DNA of 64,000 nt from Mucilaginibacter rubeus. Lineage in GTDB: Bacteria; Bacteroidota; Bacteroidia; Sphingobacteriales; Sphingobacteriaceae. The translations under genes were made by a program, and so were the position numbers. Location: NCBI RefSeq assembly GCF_003286415.2, contig NZ_CP043450.1, positions 744,001 through 808,000 of the forward strand, written 5' to 3'. The notes beneath the pieces were generated by a model. It was not told the DNA's origin. It saw only the letters and a program-made list of their open reading frames with translations, and made no database searches. Positions within the stretch are counted from its first letter, which is position 1; each line of letters starts with the position of its first letter. Of the stretch, positions 36,076-44,360 are shown in pieces.

Positions 36076-37285
36076 AATATTCAGCATAAGCACTTTAGTA
36101 TGTGTTGCGGCAATAATATTGTTATCCGGATGCAAGCAAAAGGAAAAAGATAAGCCGGTGATTATACAGGCAGCTAAAAAAAGCGCTTATTACACCTGTT
36201 CCATGCACCCGCAGATACATGAGGATCATCCTGGTGACTGCCCGATCTGTGGAATGAAACTTATTAAAGTTGAAACCGCCGGAGCCACAACTGACAACCG
36301 TATTACGCTTACAGCTACTCAATTGGAGTTGGCCGGTATTCGCACAGATACAGTTAAACAAGAAAATACAGGCAGCTCGAAAAATATTACGGGAATAGTA
36401 AACTCAGATGAGAATGCTTCCGCGGCATTAGGAGCGCGCCTGCCGGGACGGATTCAGCAGTTGTTTATCCGTACCATTGGCGAAAATCTGAACGTTGGCC
36501 AGCCGGTTTACAGCATTTATAGCGAAGAGTTACAAGAGGCGGAAAAAGAATACCTTTTAGCAAGAGAACAACAACAAAAATTGAATAATCCGGATATGGA
36601 TTATCAGGCACTTATCAGTGCGGCCGAAAACAAATTAAAACTATGGGGGCTAAATGCTTCCCAGATTCGTAACCTGGCGCATACCCAAAAAGTTTCTGCT
36701 ACAACAACCATCCTGAGTACAATAAGCGGTACTGTTACTGAACTAAACATACATGAAGGGGATTATTTATCGGAAGGGATGACGGTTTTGAAAACGCAAA
36801 GTTTGAACAGTTTATGGGTAGAAGCTCAATTATATTCGGGAGAAACCGGCATTTTGAAACAAGATCAGCAGGTGTCAGTCTCGTTCCCTGAGGCTGGACT
36901 GACGCTTAAGGGCAAGGTAACTTTCATGAATCCTGAACTTTCGGATCAAAGTAAAGTAGATCTTGTTCGTATTAGTTTAGATAATCCCAATGGCCAAGTC
37001 AGGCCCGGTATGCAGGCCTATATTATGACTGGCGATGGAACGTACAATTTGGCAGTTCCTGCATCTGCGGTTTTAACTGACGGTAAGGGAAGTCATGTTT
37101 GGGTGAAAAATAAGGATAACACCTTTTCTTCAAGAATGGTTGAATTGGCAGACGGAAATCAGCGGTTTATAAAAATCAAATCGGGATTAACGCCCGGCGA
37201 AGTTGTAGTAACCAACGGAACTTACCTGCTTGATAGCGAGGCTATTTTCAAAAATGGACAAGCGATGGCTGGCATGAAAATGTAG
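36068..37285 (+). CDS. CusB-type periplasmic adaptor lipoprotein with metal-binding domain (second copy)
   Basis: A 405-residue paralog of the preceding adaptor. Lipobox LSGC22 and a metal-binding domain at 42-66 (YYTCSMHPQIHEDHPGDCPI then CGMKL) are followed by a HlyD-type adaptor body: GARLPGRIQQLFIRTIGENL, a helical hairpin rich in Glu, Leu and Gln, and VRPGMQAYIMTGDG. The metal-binding domains of the two copies are nearly the same while the bodies have diverged strongly. Two adaptors next to one pump could form a mixed adaptor ring. Overlap of 8 bases with the first copy suggests coupled translation. Confidence 0.9.
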   Translation: MIKIFSISTLVCVAAIILLSGCKQKEKDKPVIIQAAKKSAYYTCSMHPQIHEDHPGDCPICGMKLIKVETAGATTDNRITLTATQLELAGIRTDTVKQENTGSSKNITGIVNSDENASAALGARLPGRIQQLFIRTIGENLNVGQPVYSIYSEELQEAEKEYLLAREQQQKLNNPDMDYQALISAAENKLKLWGLNASQIRNLAHTQKVSATTTILSTISGTVTELNIHEGDYLSEGMTVLKTQSLNSLWVEAQLYSGETGILKQDQQVSVSFPEAGLTLKGKVTFMNPELSDQSKVDLVRISLDNPNGQVRPGMQAYIMTGDGTYNLAVPASAVLTDGKGSHVWVKNKDNTFSSRMVELADGNQRFIKIKSGLTPGEVVVTNGTYLLDSEAIFKNGQAMAGMKM

Positions 37286-37289
37286 TTAA

Positions 37290-37697
37290 GTCGGCTGTTT
37301 TACACAGGCATCAATAACAAGGGATAGGGTACAAAGGAATCGGTTTTATACCCGGTACTGGCTAAAAAACAAAGATGTTTTGGTGAATAATAAATTAAGG
37401 GCGTACAGCCAAGAGATGAACTACCCCGGGCTCAGTAGTGAAAAAGGGAATAAGCTAATTGCGGCCATTTATAGCGATCAAAGCAAGCCCCTGCTTTTAA
37501 ATAAACCTCATGTAGAAGTTATTAATGGGGAAACCACAGAAGGGGTATTGGTAAAGTTAATGGCAGTTAAGAGTTATAAAGCTGAGATATTTGATTGCGA
37601 GGGAAAAAAGATACGCGTTAGCAGGTTGGAAGCCGGTACAGGTATTCGGAAGTTGAAAATCCCGCCCTCAGGAATGGCTTGCTTGTTGTATTTGTAG
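37290..37697 (+). pseudogene. Fragment resembling the C-terminus of a glycoside hydrolase
   Basis: The frame is open from 37290 to the stop at 37695-37697, but no ATG exists; TTG 37380 and GTG 37383 are the only near starts. The sequence reads FYTRYWLKNKDVL, then a beta-sandwich-like region ending IRKLKIPPSGMACLLYL, which is the kind of C-terminal domain that closes secreted glycosidases such as alpha-galactosidase-type enzymes. No signal peptide, no catalytic domain. It is probably a remnant whose 5' part was lost, lying directly after the metal island. The parent family is uncertain. Confidence 0.4.
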
Positions 37698-38008
37698 ATC
37701 AGGAAGTTGAATGCAATGCCATCTAATGCATCAATTTTACAACATTGGATTTAAACAGTTTTACCAGAAAATTTCGACAACAAAAAAGCGATTAGTGTCT
37801 TTCACTAATCGCTTCATTTTCAAGTGTCCAGGACGATACAGGTTTTCCAAACACGTTATTAAAGATTTAGAAGTTTAAATGCATTTAATTATTTAAAACG
37901 ATAATTTTTAATAAGGCGGCGGGAAGAAAATCAAAACGTTTATTGAATACAAACTGATACTGCTGACGGCCCTTTTTCGTGAGTAGTATTATAGGGTTTT
38001 GGAATTTT
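37698..38008. other. 311-bp intergenic region with one terminator
   Basis: Non-coding sequence between the hydrolase fragment and the leftward Asp-box gene. Apart from the strong hairpin at 37786-37814, no gene, repeat or RNA was recognised. Confidence 0.6.
37786..37814 (-). terminator. Rho-independent terminator, probably for the leftward Asp-box gene
   Basis: A perfect 12-bp stem, AAGCGATTAGTG (37786-37797) and its complement (37803-37814), with a 5-base loop. On the minus strand it is followed by a run of six T. It lies about 195 bases after the end of the leftward Asp-box gene. Confidence 0.8.
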
Positions 38009-39124
38009 TTAACATCCTTTATTGGGCATGATATAAATTACATTGCCTGAAACAGATAAATTGAAGCCCTTGTTTTCTACCGAAGGAAGTACCAGCTGTT
38101 TCCATGTTTTGCCCATGTCTGATGACCGGAATATACCATCCGAACGACCGCATATTAAATATTTACCCATTTGTTTAATAGACAAAATATTCGATGAAGA
38201 TTGAATTAAGCCTATTTTTTTCATTAATAAACTATTCCAGGAAGGCTGAAGTTCTTCGCCTATAGCATTCCAGGTTTTTCCGCTATCCAGTGAAATGTGC
38301 ATACTGTTTGTATGGGTTATGGCGTTGTTTACTATAGCAGCAAATCCTCCATCAATACGTTCTACAGTCATACCAGCGCCCCCTTCACTAAGCACCTGAT
38401 CCCAGTTTTGACCATTATCTGTCGATCTTAGTATTCCATCCTTGTTGGTGGCCAGGATTACACCGTTTGACTCGGCCAATTTCATTGAACCGTCTCCAAC
38501 ATGCACTTGTTCCCAGGTTTTTCCACTGTTAGTTGACCTGAAAAGCATGTTGTTGGAGCTAATGAAAACTGTGCCCCCGGCGGTTTCAAAAACGCTGCGT
38601 ACTTCCCGCTCTTTATAATTATTGTACATCCAATCTATCGTTTTGTCTATGCGTACAGCTTGCTCCTGAAAATTCGTGTACATGGGCTTCCAATCACTCG
38701 TCCCGTTTATTTTTTGTAAAAATTGTCCCCTGAAAGTATATGCAAATATCCCATTCTTGCCAGGGGCAATCTCGCGTTGTTTACCGGGGAAAATCTCTTT
38801 TGTCCAAAAAGAAGTTGTGGAGTTTGGGGCACTGTGATAAACCCCATTGCCGGTACGTAAATAGAGCCCATGGTCATTTGCAAATAAACCATGACTCCAC
38901 ACGCCTTCTCTCTGTAAATTTTCGGGCAGTCCTTCGCTAATGTTCTGCCATGTTTCTCCGCCATCAGTAGATCTGAAAACGATGTTCAAAAGCCCTGATT
39001 TTGTCCCTTCTGTCTTTTTTTTCCCAGCTTCCTTTTCTTTTAGTACAAAAGAATTTAGTAGAAATAATACCAGGAGGATAGCCGGAACAAACACAAATAA
39101 TTTTTTCACTTTTTGATTTTTCAT
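38009..39124 (-). CDS. Asp-box (BNR/YCF48-like) beta-propeller protein
   Basis: A 371-residue protein with one N-terminal hydrophobic segment (about 8-27), so it is anchored or exported. At least five Asp-box repeats of the form Ser-x-Asp/Asn-x-Gly-x-Thr-Trp occur: STDGGETW at 52-59, then RSTNSGKTW, RSTDNGQNW, ISLDSGKTW and RSSDMGKTW. Such repeats form beta-propeller blades in sialidases and in YCF48-type proteins. The sialidase catalytic residues (arginine triad with FRIP) are not seen, so an enzymatic role is unlikely. Function unknown; perhaps binding at the cell surface. Confidence 0.85.
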   Translation of the reverse strand: MKNQKVKKLFVFVPAILLVLFLLNSFVLKEKEAGKKKTEGTKSGLLNIVFRSTDGGETWQNISEGLPENLQREGVWSHGLFANDHGLYLRTGNGVYHSAPNSTTSFWTKEIFPGKQREIAPGKNGIFAYTFRGQFLQKINGTSDWKPMYTNFQEQAVRIDKTIDWMYNNYKEREVRSVFETAGGTVFISSNNMLFRSTNSGKTWEQVHVGDGSMKLAESNGVILATNKDGILRSTDNGQNWDQVLSEGGAGMTVERIDGGFAAIVNNAITHTNSMHISLDSGKTWNAIGEELQPSWNSLLMKKIGLIQSSSNILSIKQMGKYLICGRSDGIFRSSDMGKTWKQLVLPSVENKGFNLSVSGNVIYIMPNKGC

Positions 39125-39480
39125 AACCTGTTAATTTGATGAAACAAATCTACTTTGGTGTTTTGGGGCTTAAGTAATCAGGATTGTAAATTAAAATGTA
39201 AACTTTGTAAATAAATAGTAAATAGAATGTATTATGGTCGAAACCTCCTCTGCTGTAAAGAAATTTTCGATTTTAGAGAGCCTGTAAGAAGATGGGGACG
39301 TATTGACTAAAAGTGCCCTGTGGCAGTGCTGTGACTATATTGTTTTGAAGACGGAGGGGCATTGTTTAGCACAGAAATATGATTTGACGGAAAAATTTAT
39401 CTTATTTGAATAAAGTCATATATTGACCTCAGCGCTCCGGTAACTTGTCATAGTTGGCGGCTAATGATAACCTATACACA
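39125..39480. other. 356-bp divergent intergenic region
   Basis: Holds the promoters of the leftward Asp-box gene and the rightward patatin gene. A short open stretch without ATG (about 39285-39413) was considered and not called. No repeat or RNA recognised. Confidence 0.55.
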
Positions 39481-40320
39481 ATGAATACAAACATCGATCA
39501 AAATGGCTCTAAAAAGATAGGATTAGTGTTGTCTGGAGGTGGAGTCAGAGGCGTATCGCACCTGGGGGTTATGCAGGCCCTTACCGATTATGGTATCAAA
39601 TTCTCGCATATATCGGGTACGAGCGCTGGTGCAATAGCCGCGGCTTTTTTTGCAGAGGGGTATGCACCAAAAGAAATTTTAAGGATCATTAAGGAAAACA
39701 GCCTGCTTAAGTTGTTACGCCCGGCATTTGGCAGCAACGGATTGATCTCTATATTACATACCAGGGTATTGATCAATAAATACATTTCGCATAACTCCTT
39801 TCAAAACCTCAAAACACGTGTTACCATTCCGGCGGTTGACATTGGAGAAGCAAAACTGGTTTACTTTACCGAGGGTGAGCTGGATATAGCCATTTTGGCC
39901 TCCTGCTGTTTGCCCGGTATTTTCAGGCCCATTAACATTAACGATCATATGTTTGTTGATGGGGGTATACTCAATAATTTCCCTGTTGAACCATTGGTAG
40001 GCAATTGCGATCTGATCATAGGTTCATGCTGTAATCATTTGCCTGTTGTTTCAACAATTAAATCCTTTGGACACCTGGTTGACAGGGCTGCCATGATAAC
40101 AATTAATTCGAGTCTTAATGCGCATAAAATGTTATGCGATATAGTTATTGAACCGCATGGTTTAGGCGGCTATGGTATTTTTGATGTAGATGCCGCTGAA
40201 GAAATTTATATGATAGGTTATGAAGAGGGTTTGAAAACTATCAACAGTAACGAAAAGTTAAGAGAGGTTATCCAGGGTCAAAAGGGTAAAGGCCTATCCG
40301 CAGACAATACAAATGTGTAG
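39481..40320 (+). CDS. Patatin-like phospholipase
   Basis: A 279-residue lipid acyl hydrolase of the bacterial RssA/YchK type. The start is taken at ATG 39481; a TTG nine codons earlier is less likely. LVLSGGGVRGVSHLGVMQAL holds the glycine-rich oxyanion hole, SGTSAGAI the nucleophile Ser48, and VDGGILNNFP the partner Asp160, giving the complete Ser-Asp dyad. No signal peptide, so it acts in the cytosol. It stands alone before a hairpin repeat. Being near the fatty acid regulon it might supply fatty acids, but the two are not in one operon. Confidence 0.93.
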   Translation: MNTNIDQNGSKKIGLVLSGGGVRGVSHLGVMQALTDYGIKFSHISGTSAGAIAAAFFAEGYAPKEILRIIKENSLLKLLRPAFGSNGLISILHTRVLINKYISHNSFQNLKTRVTIPAVDIGEAKLVYFTEGELDIAILASCCLPGIFRPININDHMFVDGGILNNFPVEPLVGNCDLIIGSCCNHLPVVSTIKSFGHLVDRAAMITINSSLNAHKMLCDIVIEPHGLGGYGIFDVDAAEEIYMIGYEEGLKTINSNEKLREVIQGQKGKGLSADNTNV

Positions 40321-40344
40321 CTTGGGTAATTTTAGTCATAAGTC

Positions 40345-40412
40345 GAAAGTCTTAAGTTCTAAGTTAATAAGGTATAATAAAACCTTGTTCTGACTTAGAA
40401 CTTAAGACTTTC
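40345..40412. repeat. Perfect 20-bp inverted repeat between convergent genes
   Basis: GAAAGTCTTAAGTTCTAAGT at 40345-40364 and its exact complement at 40393-40412, with a 28-base AT-rich loop. It lies between the patatin and SGNH hydrolase genes, whose ends face each other, and could end transcription from both. Outer bases extend the pairing imperfectly. Probably a REP-like element of a family different from the others in the window. Confidence 0.8.
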
Positions 40413-40431
40413 AACTTTTCATTAAAGACTA

Positions 40432-41751
40432 TCAGGGAAACTTAACCCCATTATAATCTGATATATTTACCTGTGGTATTGATGAGTTGTATTTGTCATT
40501 AATAGCCTTGATAAATTCGTTGGCCACAATAGCATATCCACGCGGTGTTAGGTGTACGCCATCCAATGAAAACAGGCCGCCGCTGATGTAGTTAGAATTA
40601 ACGCTTACTCCGTTTACCACAAGGCCGTTCTGTTTTATATTTTGTAAAAAAGTATAGGCATCAAATACCGCCAGCCCTTTTGATGCTGCTACCGATTTTA
40701 TGGTGGTATTATAAGAAGTAACATAATCCTCGGTAAGGGCAACCTCTTTTTCGTCAAGTACATACTGGTTGTCGATAGGTGTATATGGTGTTAAACCATA
40801 AGGAAGGTTGCCAACAGGCGTTGCAACCGGTTGCCCGATTTTGCTTGTAGGAAAGGTAAGTATGACAAGATCATTGGTTGTTGCCGCACGTGGCGCATAA
40901 GTACTACCCGAAACCAGCGCATTAATATATAAAGCCTTTACACCCGGATTCGCTTTCTGTACGCCGGCGAGTATAGCAGCAACGGTAATAGTATTAAAGT
41001 AAGGTATCGAAGTTACATCAGGTACGGTTGCAACCACGCCTTTTTGCCCTTTGGCGGTAAGGGTGTTTATCAATACATTGTATAAAGCGGCAAAAGTACT
41101 TTTATCGGTTAGTACGTCGCCTGCACCGCCCGATGTGGCATATCCCAAAGCATCGTTATTCCCTAACCAGTTAGAAAAGAAAGTGAATGGTTTAGACATA
41201 ACAAAATCAAGATAGGTAGTAGAGTTTGTTGGCGCGTTACCGGGTAACAGGCGTTCAAAATAGCCGTTAAGGTTACCGTATGGCGCGTAAGTAATATGCA
41301 TCAGTTTAATACCTGGCACGCCATAATTGTTGATATCGCCGGTGTATTTGGTATATAAAGTAACGTTTCCAAAGCCGGGGACAGGCAATACCCCGCGTAT
41401 TGCCAGGTTGGTAGTTACCGGAGTTGTAATAGGAGTACCGTCGGCATTAAACCCGGTGAGCGATAAATAACCCGATCCGTTTGCCTGGGCGGTATTGAAT
41501 AATGGCTGCGAAAATGTACCGCCACCCACCGACTGCATTTGTTTACCTATAATGCTGGGATAAGATACCTGCTGGCCTGCAAGATATAAGCCCCCGTCGG
41601 CATACCCGGCTGTGAGTGAATTGCCCAACGCGATGTATCTTGAAAAATCCACAGAACCTGCAGATGGTTTTGGGGTATGTATCTCGGGTTTGCAGGCACC
41701 TAATAAAAATAAACCTGCAATAATATAAATATGTAGTTTCAACGTTTTCAT
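40432..41751 (-). CDS. SGNH/GDSL hydrolase lipoprotein
   Basis: A 439-residue envelope esterase. The lipobox LLGAC gives lipidated Cys20. The GDSL block is ALGNSLTAGYADGG with nucleophile Ser45; block III is LGNNDALG, and DGVHLTPRGYAI carries the Asp-x-x-His pair of block V. The spacing between blocks is long because of a large insert, as in other Bacteroidota members. It follows the FadL-type gene by 20 bases on the same strand. The pair suggests release of fatty acids from lipids at the surface and uptake through FadL. Confidence 0.9.
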   Translation of the reverse strand: MKTLKLHIYIIAGLFLLGACKPEIHTPKPSAGSVDFSRYIALGNSLTAGYADGGLYLAGQQVSYPSIIGKQMQSVGGGTFSQPLFNTAQANGSGYLSLTGFNADGTPITTPVTTNLAIRGVLPVPGFGNVTLYTKYTGDINNYGVPGIKLMHITYAPYGNLNGYFERLLPGNAPTNSTTYLDFVMSKPFTFFSNWLGNNDALGYATSGGAGDVLTDKSTFAALYNVLINTLTAKGQKGVVATVPDVTSIPYFNTITVAAILAGVQKANPGVKALYINALVSGSTYAPRAATTNDLVILTFPTSKIGQPVATPVGNLPYGLTPYTPIDNQYVLDEKEVALTEDYVTSYNTTIKSVAASKGLAVFDAYTFLQNIKQNGLVVNGVSVNSNYISGGLFSLDGVHLTPRGYAIVANEFIKAINDKYNSSIPQVNISDYNGVKFP

Positions 41752-41771
41752 GAATTGATTTCTTTAAAAGA

Positions 41772-42995
41772 TTACCAATGATAAGCCAATGAGATACCTG
41801 GTATATATACATCGGTTTTAAATGTTCCGGATAACTGCGATTCGAAATTGGTTTGGGTACGCTGCATCAGGTGCTCATACTCAAAGGAAATATCTATATC
41901 AAGGTGTTTAGCAACGGTATAACCTAAACCAAGTGTACCGTAAACCCGGTTGGCATCGGGAGCTTCGGGAGTTACATAGCCATCCAAAACGGCGGTGCTG
42001 GCATAGCCGCCGCCAAAACGCAGGGCAAGTTTATCATTTGCCTTGTACTGGGCGCCTCCGCGCAAACTATACGCCTGCTGGTAATTTCGGGCAGAGTGGG
42101 TATCCTGTAATACTGCTGTGTTGGTTTTATAATCAAATGATAATGTTTTATAGCTATCCCAGTTTACGAGGTTAACATCCAGCGCCAAAATCCATTTACT
42201 GCCCGGATAAAATCCGAAGCCGATAGAATTAGTAGCAGGCAATGGTATGGTTGATCTAAAAGTATTGGGCTGCGGAAAACTGCTTTGTAATGATGCAGGT
42301 ACAGTAAAAATGGCATCGCCGGCCGGAATCGTAGTATTTACCTGCGAGCGGTGCGTGATTCCAATGGTGATACCCGCTTCCGTTTTAAAGTAAACGCCGG
42401 CATTCCAACCGTAACCTTTGCCGCTACCCTTTAACCGGGCCTGGCCAACATCGCCATTGCTATTTGCCAGCGGGATGGCCCGTGTCAGGTCAACACTGCC
42501 GTGGTTATAAACAAATCCTCCGCCAATACTCATCCAATCGGCCAGTTTTACACTTAGTGTAGGCTGAATATAAATGGCTTTCAGATTAAGGCTTTCCAGC
42601 ACGTATTTACCCTGCCAGGTGTTTCCCCAGTCGGTTAAACCGCCAAAGGGAGTATAAACACCAATACCCAGTTTCCAGAATGAAGATTTTGGCCCCCATA
42701 CTGCATAAGCCTGGAATGGGGTTGCCACTTTATTTGAAGTGTGATTTTGGATTGATGTTCCGGCCGGGTTGAAAACAGATTTGAACAATAGAGGGCTTAT
42801 TCCTCCCTGTATGTAATTTTCGGAGAGCATGGCCACCGCACCCGGGTTAAAAAATACGGAAGCGCCATCCTGTACAATGCCCGTACCGGTATGGCCCATA
42901 CCTATTTGCTTTTGCCCTTCCAAATTAACCTGGAAACCTTGGGAATAAGCTAATAGCGGTGCTATGGTAAGCACCAGGAGTAGAATTTTTCTCAT
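41772..42995 (-). CDS. OmpP1/FadL/TodX-family outer-membrane transporter
   Basis: A 407-residue outer-membrane beta-barrel with a signal peptide (1-19, ending AYSQ). The mature N-terminus GFQVNLEGQKQIGMGHTGTG with DGASVFFNPGAVAML is the FadL plug signature; GIGVYTPFGG and a terminal aromatic strand (ISLAYHW) fit the 14-stranded barrel. It would take up long-chain fatty acids or other hydrophobic compounds. It is transcribed together with the SGNH hydrolase, away from an AraC regulator, and the probable operator 43095-43123 lies 100 bases before its start. Confidence 0.92.
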   Translation of the reverse strand: MRKILLLVLTIAPLLAYSQGFQVNLEGQKQIGMGHTGTGIVQDGASVFFNPGAVAMLSENYIQGGISPLLFKSVFNPAGTSIQNHTSNKVATPFQAYAVWGPKSSFWKLGIGVYTPFGGLTDWGNTWQGKYVLESLNLKAIYIQPTLSVKLADWMSIGGGFVYNHGSVDLTRAIPLANSNGDVGQARLKGSGKGYGWNAGVYFKTEAGITIGITHRSQVNTTIPAGDAIFTVPASLQSSFPQPNTFRSTIPLPATNSIGFGFYPGSKWILALDVNLVNWDSYKTLSFDYKTNTAVLQDTHSARNYQQAYSLRGGAQYKANDKLALRFGGGYASTAVLDGYVTPEAPDANRVYGTLGLGYTVAKHLDIDISFEYEHLMQRTQTNFESQLSGTFKTDVYIPGISLAYHW

Positions 42996-43094
42996 AAGAT
43001 TATAATTGGTTCGCGACAGGAAATTGCCTTTAGGTTACAATTTGAAACTATCAGGGATAAAATTAGTTTGGATTGAAAAGAAAAAAAGGGCTAT

Positions 43095-43123
43095 AATGCG
43101 GAGATATTAGTCAAAAAGTCGGA
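43095..43123 (-). promoter_or_regulatory. Probable AraC operator upstream of the FadL/SGNH pair
   Basis: This 29-base sequence (begins AATGCGGAGATATTAGTCAA) is repeated exactly, in inverted orientation, at 44267-44295. Here it precedes the leftward FadL gene; there it precedes the rightward acyl-CoA dehydrogenase. In both places, read in the direction of transcription, it is followed after 28-29 bases by CTAATTTTA, a -7-like box. The site also lies in the promoter region of the AraC gene itself. Confidence 0.75.
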
Positions 43124-43214
43124 TAAAACTTATTTTTAATATCAGATAAGAAAAATAGCCTTATAACCGTCTTTTTTAATAAATGCAGTAACTGAATTAT
43201 AATATCTACACTAT

Positions 43215-44102
43215 ATGAATAATAAGGTTGGACAGTTAAGCCTGTCGAAATTTGCAGATCTATATGCAGATAAGCTGGCCGGTGCCGATTTTTTTGTTGT
43301 TGATGAAAAGCAATTATTAAGCCTGAGCGAATATCCCTATCGTTCGGATGGCTATATCATCGGCATCTGTACACGGGGGACTGCCAAGGTTGAAGTAAAC
43401 CTGCAAATTTACGATGCTCACCCGGATGCCATGCTGCTGGCAACCCCTTTTCATGTTTTAAGAATATACAATAGCAGCCCCGATTTTTTATGCCGGTTTG
43501 TTGTATTCAGTAAAGCATTTTTGATCGAAAACAGTGTTAATAGTCATTTTCTTGAATCGTTCAGTTATTTTAACAGTGCATCTATTCCGGTGATCTATCC
43601 GGATAATGCCGATGCCAAAATGATACTCGAGATCTATTTACTAATCCGGCAAAAACTGACACGTGAAGGACATCCATACCATGTTGAAATATCCAGAAGT
43701 ATTTTAATGACGCTGCTTTATGAGATCCAGGCTATTTACGAAAAGCAGCATACCATCATAAAAGGTAAGCAAACCAGGAAACAGGAACTGAATGTACTTT
43801 TCCAGGCCCTGGTTTTTCATCATTATAAAGAACACCGCAACGTGCAGTATTATGCCGATGCACTTTACGTTTCCTCAAAGCATTTAACAGAGACCATTAA
43901 GGACGTAACCGGAAGAACTGCCGGCGAATGGATAGATGATGCCGTGATTCTGGAAGCCAAGGTATTACTAAGAAATCATGAAATAAGCATCGCCCGGGCT
44001 GCCGAGAGTATCCATTTCCCCGATCAATCTTCATTTGGCAAATATTTCAAGAAGCATACCGGCATGTCGCCATCCGATTACAGGGCAATATCTGCGCATT
44101 GA
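43215..44102 (+). CDS. AraC-family regulator, probable regulator of fatty acid uptake and oxidation
   Basis: A 295-residue regulator with an N-terminal cupin-like sensing domain (about 25-170: SDGYIIGICTRGTAKVEVNL, then HPDAMLLATPFHVLRIYN) and a C-terminal AraC DNA-binding domain (about 195-292: VQYYADALYVSSKHLTETIK, then ISIARAAESIHFPDQSSFGK and HTGMSPSDYR). It lies between the divergent FadL/SGNH genes and the beta-oxidation genes, flanked by two identical 29-base sites. It probably senses a fatty acid or acyl-CoA. The regulon is inferred from the sites. Confidence 0.92.
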   Translation: MNNKVGQLSLSKFADLYADKLAGADFFVVDEKQLLSLSEYPYRSDGYIIGICTRGTAKVEVNLQIYDAHPDAMLLATPFHVLRIYNSSPDFLCRFVVFSKAFLIENSVNSHFLESFSYFNSASIPVIYPDNADAKMILEIYLLIRQKLTREGHPYHVEISRSILMTLLYEIQAIYEKQHTIIKGKQTRKQELNVLFQALVFHHYKEHRNVQYYADALYVSSKHLTETIKDVTGRTAGEWIDDAVILEAKVLLRNHEISIARAAESIHFPDQSSFGKYFKKHTGMSPSDYRAISAH

Positions 44103-44110
44103 TTGAAAAA

Positions 44111-44205
44111 AATGTCATTGCGAGCGATAGCGCGGCAATCGCACGGAAGCAAAGCTTCCCTGTATAGCATGCGATTGCTTCGTCGTTCCTCCTCACAATG
44201 ACATT
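44111..44205. repeat. Imperfect inverted repeat, REP-like element
   Basis: AATGTCATTGCGAGCGATAG to about 44142 pairs with 44171-44205 (GCGATTGCTTCGTCG to CACAATGACATT), with mismatches. It belongs to the same family as the perfect copy at 2492-2573 (GTCATTGCGAG and GCAATC are shared). It lies between the AraC gene and the operator of the beta-oxidation genes and may end the AraC transcript. Confidence 0.75.
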
Positions 44206-44266
44206 GTTGTTGCATCCTGAGTACTTCTACTAATATCCCCACACCCCTTCCTTCCCCTCAATCATT

Positions 44267-44295
44267 TCCGACTTTTTGACTAATATCTCCGCATT
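44267..44295 (+). promoter_or_regulatory. Probable AraC operator upstream of the beta-oxidation genes
   Basis: Exact reverse complement of 43095-43123 over 29 bases (begins TCCGACTTTTTGACTAATAT). It is 65 bases before the acyl-CoA dehydrogenase ATG. The following sequence keeps GCCCTTT and CTAATTTTA in common with the FadL promoter, with spacings that differ by one base, so both promoters probably share one mode of control. Confidence 0.75.
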
Positions 44296-44360
44296 GCTGC
44301 CCTTTCTTTGGTTTAATAATGCCTCTAATTTTACTCCTGATTATAAACCAATAAAACTTT

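Noticed and set aside
37786..37870. Possible tRNA or attachment site after the hydrolase fragment
   Set aside because: The only structure is a simple terminator hairpin; no cloverleaf, TPsiC-like sequence or direct repeat was found.
39285..39413. Short open stretch of about 40 codons before the patatin gene
   Set aside because: It has no ATG, follows a stop codon, and resembles no family that I recognise.
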